Source: Ianthella basta
Taxonomy: Eukaryota; Porifera; Demospongiae; Verongiida; Ianthellidae
Length of the DNA stretch: 64,000 nucleotides
Assembly: GCA_964019415.1 (NCBI GenBank)
Contig: OZ025869.1
Location: forward strand, 8,844,214-8,908,213
Direction: 5' to 3'
The notes beneath the pieces are model-generated. The model was not told the origin of the DNA. It made no database searches and worked only from the letters and a program-made list of their open reading frames with translations. Shown here piece after piece: positions 55,637-64,000 of the stretch. A program made the translations under genes and the position numbers. Every line of letters begins with the position of its first letter. The first letter of the stretch is position 1.

Positions 55637-56689
55637 TTCACAATCACATTCATAGCTTCACATATTTGCATAAAGCACAAAGTCATGGATATTCATACTT
55701 GAGTCAACTGTAGCCATGGTGACACAGAGACATGAGCTAATGCATGTACACAGGTACACTGGCACACGAGTGCACTGTACTAACACACTTACACTGATAT
55801 CCACACACTGCCTGTAGAGGTACAGGTGTCACACTTACATGGCCAAAGACCCACCCTAACATGTACACAGTCAAACACACACAGTGCATGCACTGCACAC
55901 AACATACAACTTAACACAACTACCTGTGGACTTTGGCACTCCTTCATCTTATTTGCTGTGTGACTTGATCCATCAACATACATACCAAATGGAAAGGGTT
56001 TTGGACTCCTCAGTGTTCAAGTGTAATTAATTGGCCTGTGTACCTGTCACTTCCACATCTGGTTGGCATACGATATGAGAGGACTACTGGTGTACTTTGG
56101 AATTAGTTATTCTTTGAACTTTATCCTAATTAGCAACTGTAATACTGTATCTACATTGTTTCCTACTGTATTCATCAGTTGACAGAACTTGGTTTTAGCT
56201 CATTTGGAGTGCACTTAATATTTATCCAATCCATGGTCATAAATTACCTCTGGACACAATGTGAACTTTTTCCCATTCTTTGTTCATCACTTGGTCAAAC
56301 TGGTTGACACATGCACATGAGATGATACCCACTGACATGCACCCGCTAATTAGACCAGGCTTGTCTCAGTTACTTATCAGGTACAACTTCAAATCACACA
56401 CACAAGGATACACATATACACACACGTGCACAATTCACAAAGTGCATGTGCATACATGTACGTACATGCAAACACACTCAGCCGACAGACAGCTACATAG
56501 ATATCTACAGGTGGCATCACTAACAGATCTAACTTGGAGAAAAGTTATCTCTGGTTACATGTGTACTGTCTGAACAGAACTAGCCATTTTGTGCTTCAGG
56601 AGAGACCTGACTGCATCTGTGGAAAGTGCTTACACTGTGATAATTTTAATAATCCTGTTTGCCCACTCAAATGACCTTACATGCAATAT

Positions 56690-57628
56690 GTTGTTGAGCT
56701 GTATCACTGCTAGCTCCACTAACACCAATCACCTACCACAGCCTACCACAACTCCACACACACTCATGTACAATCATCTTGCAATCACCTTTTGCTATCT
56801 CAATTTATGTGAAGTTGTGTGTAGGAGCATTTGTTGAAGGAGATGGCTGACATGAGCTCTACGGGAGGGGAAGTGACAGTGAAGGAAGAAGAATAGGCTA
56901 GGCAGTGTTAGAGGGTTGTAATTTAAGACGCAGCCATCAACCCATGGCACCCTAGCCTAGCCAACCTGTTGGATGTTGAGTAGTCTGTGATTATAACATG
57001 CACTCCCACACCAGACATGCTTTGTACAAGGAGTTGAGTTGGGTCCTGTTTCAAAATGAATGGCATTGGTCTAATTGCTATACTGTACATGTATCTGTAC
57101 ATATACTACTGCAATCACTAGAGACTCACAGTCTGTAATCTACAGTCAACACAACAGCTCCTCACTACACTTGGGAGGGAGTAGCTGAAGCTATCAATGG
57201 AGATAGATACCTAACATCATCATGGCAACCATTGCAATGGAATTGCTCATGTCAAGGCAGACACATGCACATGGTACATACATGACAGATGCTGTGAGCA
57301 ATGAAACATGACCACAGCACTGCCACTGATTCCAATTACATTTACAGTGCAAACACACGCTGATTCCACCATGGGCCATAGACAGGTAAGTAGGTGTCCT
57401 GGAGCCTGAAGATGGCAGTGACTGCTCTTTTGTAGTCCTTGTAGGAGGGGAATTGGTACTCATTGAAGGAGATAATATTCATGACTTTGTGGGAGGAGGA
57501 AACAGTGGTAGATATAGTGTGTGAAAGGTGTGACGTTCCCACTTCCAACCATCAGTGAAAAGATGGTATGCAATGGAGATTATAGTGTTTAATTGTTGAG
57601 TACAAGTTCAAGCCATACACACACACAC

Positions 57629-57702
<74 letters not shown>

Positions 57703-59010
57703 CAAGTAGGTTTCTCAAGATGTGCTGTTGTTCCCCACATGGGGGAGGGACTGTGCAGACTCCACCTCCTCTAGACTCCTGCAGTGGAGGGGAGAGAGAG
57801 GTGGACACAGCACATGACATGAGATGCTATACACTGTAACAGTTGTACAAATACCAGTCAATAGAGATGATCGAACGATTGCACAGTCTTAGTGCACATG
57901 CATCATGGGCCATGGACAGTCACTGCAGGTGGGCTATTTCCTACAAACACCTTGTACCTGACACGCATCACAACTCACAAACACTGTCAATCGTGCCTAC
58001 ACAGAGACGATTTGTTTGTGGCAATTAGAGAGGTCTTTGAAAGTAAATTTGTGGTCACACTTTGTTATGAGCAGGATTACCGACTTTGTGCTTCAGAGGA
58101 GAACAGTCTACATTAGAGGATGGTGTTGCCACTGTGGCAATTACTTAAGGACATCCTGCTTACCCACTCTAGCCAAAAGAAGACTGTTAGGACACTGAGC
58201 AAGACTGACAAAGGAATTTGAAAAGAAATGGGTCACAATGCACTAAATGTATATTATACATTCATAGCTACCTGTCAACGCAATGATGTGCAATGAATTG
58301 GAAGTGGAAACCTATTGCTAGTGATTTTTGCATATGTATGTATGTACGTACCAGAGGACAAAATTGTGCAGACTGTCTGAAGGTAACCACATAGCTAGAC
58401 ATAGTTCAGCAGACAAGAACTTTATGGAAGGGAATTAATGGGAGTAGACTGTAATACTATAATTTGTGCTTTGAACAAGCAACCTCAAAGTTGGCAAACA
58501 CCAAATGTACTTATAGACTATGGTTTAAGTGTCAAAGTGATGCGTGGTCATCAGTCAGGCTATTTCTGTTCATTACAATGACCGCATATGTAGTGTGTAG
58601 TGTGTGTGTACAAATGCCCAGTCAATGCTTGCAGTTCAGTGCATGGGCTACAGTCAACAGAGAGTGACAATGGCACACAGTGATAGTGCACATGAACCAA
58701 AGATCATGACCAGCTTTCCTATTAGCACACCATTGTGTCTGTGACAACCTGGAATTGGTCTTAGACAAATTTGGCCACACCATTTCCTGAACATGTGCTG
58801 TGGTCTTTGTGCTTCAGACCAGCTGTGCACTGTAACCACCGTTAACCAGTTAGAACACTGAGCAGTGTGTGATTAACATAATATCATGTTTTCCCATAGG
58901 CATATGCTGACAATGGAAGTTGGCAACAGGTCACGTTGCACTGTTTATGTTTGCAGTGACATGAACTTAATTAGGAATGGAAACACACCTGCTGATTGAT
59001 TTGCTGGTAC
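56690..59010 (+). repeat. Dispersed monomer of the left-flank repeat family, with segment C
   Basis: 56690-57235 matches the pre-CA part of the monomers (compare 2100-2600). After a unique stretch (about 57240-57560), a CA tract at about 57616-57700 and the CAGTCAATAGAGATGA region follow. From 57795 to 59010 this forms segment C, directly repeated at 61236-62452. It includes the shared GATTACCGACTTTGTG landmark (58074). Confidence 0.75.
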
Positions 59011-59028
59011 AAAGTCCAAAAAGTCCAA

Positions 59029-61232
<2,204 letters not shown>

Positions 61233-61235
61233 CCT

Positions 61236-62452
61236 AGAGAGAGAGGTGGACACAGCACATGACATGAGATGCTATACACTGTAACAGTTGTACAAATACC
61301 AGTCAATAGAGATGAATGATTGCACAGTCTTAGTGCACATGCATCATGGACCATGGACATTCACTGCAGGTGGGCTATTTCCTACAAACACCTTGTACCT
61401 GACACGCATCACAACTCACAAACACTGTCAATCGTGCCTACACAGAGACGATTTGTTTGTGGCAATTAGAGAGGTCTTTGAAAGTAAATTTGTGGTCACA
61501 CTTCCTTATGAGCAGGATTACCGACTTTGTGCTTCAGAGGAGAACAGACTACATTAGAGGATGGTGTTGCCACTGTGGCAATTACTTAAGGACATCCTGC
61601 TTACCCACTCTAGCCAAAGGAAGACTGTTAGGACACTGAGCAAGACTGACAAAGGAATTTGAAAAGAAATGGGTCACAATGCACTAAATGTATATTATAC
61701 ATTCATAGCTACCTGTCAACGCAATGATGTGCAATGAATTGGAAGTGGAAACCTATTGCTAGTGATTTTTGCATATGTATGTATGTACGTACCAGAGGAC
61801 AAAATTGTGCAGACTGTCTGAAGGTAACCACATAGCTAGACATAGTTCAGCAGACAAGAACTTTATGGAAGGGAATTAATGGGAGTAGACTGTAATACTA
61901 TAATTTGTGCTTTGAACAAGCAACCTCAAAGTTGGCAAACACCAAATGTACTTATAGACTATGGTTTAAGTGTCAAAGTGATGCGTGGTCATCAGTCAGG
62001 CTATTTCTGTTCATTACAATGACCGCATATGTAGTGTGTAGTGTGTGTGTACAAATGCCCAGTCAATGCTTGCAGTTCAGTGCATGGGCTACAGTCAACA
62101 GAGAGTGACAATGGCACACAGTGATAGTGCACATGAACCAAAGATCATGACCAGCTTTCCTATTAGCACACCATTGTGTCTGTGACAACCTGGAATTGGT
62201 CTTAGACAAATTTGGCCACACCATTTCCTGAACATGTGCTGTGGTCTTTGTGCTTCAGACCAGCTGTGCACTGTAACCACCGTTAACCAGTTAGAACACT
62301 GAGCAGTGTGTGATTAACATAATATCATGTTTTCCCATAGGCATATGCTGACAATGGAAGTTGGCAACAGGTCACGTTGCACTGTTTATGTTTGCAGTGA
62401 CATGAACTTAATTAGGAATGGAAACACACCTGCTGATTGATTTGCTGGTACA
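61236..62452 (+). repeat. Segment C, second direct copy
   Basis: Nearly identical to 57795-59010, from GAGAGAGAGGTGGACAC to TTGCTGGTACA. It then continues with the sequence expected for the repeat monomer (GTCACAATGTACACTC), so the second copy retains the original 3' junction. Confidence 0.88.
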
Positions 62453-62509
62453 GTCACAATGTACACTCATTGCCCCATTCCCCTGTATACAGTGCACTTA
62501 ATGTGCAAC

Positions 62510-62512
<3 letters not shown>

Positions 62513-62590
<78 letters not shown>

Positions 62591-62615
62591 GTGTGTGTGT
62601 GTGTGTGTGTGTGTG
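62513..62615 (+). repeat. (GT)n microsatellite
   Basis: About 50 GT units with one TT interruption, in the same relative place as the GT tracts of the left-flank monomers (about 410-440 and 5427-5470). Confidence 0.95.
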
Positions 62616-63559
62616 TTTGGAGGATTCATACTAATGTTCATGTCTAAAGTCTAACCTGGTTACCACATAGACCTAGTTCAGTCACTACAGGAGCCATATT
62701 GAAGTTCATACATCAAACTACACTAGGCAATGGGAAATTCCTATGTATATTCAATTATATACAATTTACGGTACGTACAATGCCAGCAAATATGTTCCAC
62801 ACTGTACAATGGATGGGGTATGCACTGGCACAGTATGTAGAAGATATAGTGCATGTGGTGTACATGTATAGATGGCACTTCCTTGTAGCCTTCAAACAAG
62901 TCCCATATCGTACCTTTTGTTCTGCTGACAGACTGGCAAAGTACATACACAGAAATACCCATAGCCTGTGCTGTACGTATAAAGGCTAATGTGACAAGTG
63001 ACATGAAAACACAATGTAATATGCCTTGACGCCCAGTGTAGCTATATGACACAATGAATGAAATGTGGTGGGGCATATGTCACCAATGATGTAAATGTGA
63101 CATGACACCACTGGTGTAACATGAAATGACACTCTCAATGTGACATTCATATGACACCAGTGATAAGTGACAGGAGCCTTAATGCGATGTAACAATTAAA
63201 ATGTGACCCATAACATGTCACCCATGGTGTAACGTACAATGACATGATGTGACATATCAATGGGCATCATGACATGACATGTGACAAGGTACTTAATTAG
63301 CTACGACGTAAACTGACAAACATGAGACCGGCAATGGATATGAAATACCCTTACCATTGATAAACAAATGTATCTTGACACACACTATGTGACATGTGAC
63401 GTGACATTCTTGCAGTGACACAACAGCACCATTGTCATCCATGATGTGACATTGGTATGACATGTGTTGAAGGCATGAGAGGATAGTACACATCCAAACA
63501 GCAAACAAACGCATAACCCACCTCTCTAGTCCTCGGATCTCACTGCACTTCTGATACAG

Positions 63560-63925
63560 CTAGCCTCGCAGTTCGCTGGCCAGCTCCACCTGGTCTTCCA
63601 CGCGAATCACTGCAATGAGCATCTCCGAAAGGGCTGGGGGTAAGACGGCGCCAAACAAGCAAATGACGGTCCCATCGCGTCGGGACACACGCCAGGAGCT
63701 GTCACGGAAAAGGATATCAGCTGAAGTTGACCGAGGGTAGACAGAATCCTTTGTGTGTTGATAGATGAAGCAGGAGTGCCGCCCTTGGCACCCTCGCAAA
63801 GTGACCGAATCTGACCGAAGGCGAAGTTGGCAATGGTCGCTGCTTGTCAAGCAGAAGTGCCCGATCCTATAGCTACCTTGGTTAGCGGCAAAGCGAGACT
63901 CTAAGGCACAGACACGTATACACAC
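63560..63925 (-). pseudogene. Open frame in repeat monomer, possible decayed exon
   Basis: The minus strand is open for about 121 codons without an obvious ATG near its start. It includes LRGCQGRHSCFIYQHTKD, FRDSSWRVSRRDG and PALSEMLIAVIRVEDQVEL. The homologous stretch at 10995-11216 retains similar words (FRDHSW, PPSEMFATLIRAGQVEW) but has stops and shifts. I recognise no domain. It may be a remnant coding exon in the repeat family or simply GC-rich non-coding DNA. Confidence 0.25.
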
Positions 63926-64000
63926 TGCAAGCGATGGCTGGACCTGTTGGCGGCGTCACTGTAGACGGCAGCGAGTTGCTCTGCAGCCGTGTGTCTCATC
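63926..64000 (-). CDS. Possible first exon of a neighbouring minus-strand gene, partial
   Basis: At the window edge the minus strand reads ATG followed by RHTAAEQLAAVYSDAANRSS and HRLQ, a plausible soluble N-terminus. It is open up to a stop at about 63902, with a possible GTGTGT donor after CTTGCA. Nothing upstream is visible, so I cannot tell whether the ATG is the true start. Low confidence. Confidence 0.2.

Larger units (their letters stand above)
62453..63965 (+). repeat. 3' part of a repeat-family monomer
   Basis: Aligns with the later part of monomer 5 (about 10210-11390): ACATGACAC-rich stretch, CAGCAAACAAAC, the segment with CACGCCAGGAG, and the TGCAAGCGATGGCT end. The GC-rich final third is better preserved between 10920-11220 and 63530-63930 than in the 1-10 kb copies. 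Confidence 0.75.

Overview
This is animal nuclear DNA. It has phase-consistent GT-AG introns, many long (CA/GT)n tracts, DIRS-like, LINE and Ty3/gypsy retroelement remnants, and small TIR elements. The dominant gene combines SRCR and fibronectin III ectodomains with a tyrosine kinase. Such receptors, and introns built from local repeats, suggest a sponge or another early-branching marine invertebrate; that placement is inference.

Main result: positions 12132-50771 on the plus strand hold one large receptor gene that can be followed exon by exon. I assign 37 coding exons whose lengths sum to 7962 nt, an exact multiple of three (about 2653 residues plus stop). In order they encode a signal peptide, two copies of a two-exon FN3 pair, three copies of a two-exon SRCR pair, two further SRCR domains, a third FN3 pair, one transmembrane segment, a juxtamembrane exon, a complete tyrosine kinase (K1, 44789-46629), a Pro/Ser/acidic linker, a second complete tyrosine kinase (K2, 47676-49668) and a tail ending at 50771. 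Both kinases keep the glycine loop, VAVK lysine, HRD, DFG and APE motifs. K2 repeats K1's internal exon lengths exactly (191, 141, 209, 41, 97 nt), so K1 and K2 arose by duplication inside the gene. A single-pass receptor with two apparently intact tyrosine kinases in tandem is the most unusual feature of the window.

Layout: 1-11220 is a nested tandem array of non-coding 2-3 kb monomers, including a recent ~3.7 kb near-identical duplication and a TA-flanked MITE. 11221-12131 is the presumed 5' flank of the receptor gene. 12238-19385 is intron 1, with a 116-bp palindrome element and a degenerate minus-strand DIRS-like retrotransposon. 19386-43925 holds the ectodomain exons, in tandemly duplicated units interrupted by gypsy remnants, a hAT-like element, a LINE and a long-TIR MITE. 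44051-50771 encodes the membrane and cytoplasmic parts. 50772-53716 is intergenic, with a 79-bp minisatellite. 53717-62452 has an A-B-C-A(inverted)-C rearrangement with ~2.2 kb near-identical inverted arms. 62453-64000 is another monomer of the repeat family that opens the window, ending in a possible first exon of a minus-strand neighbour.

How the parts relate: nearly every ectodomain exon is a symmetric phase 1-1 cassette, so domains can be duplicated, lost or skipped without breaking the frame. Several mobile elements can be recognised cleanly because the paralogous unit next door preserves the empty site.
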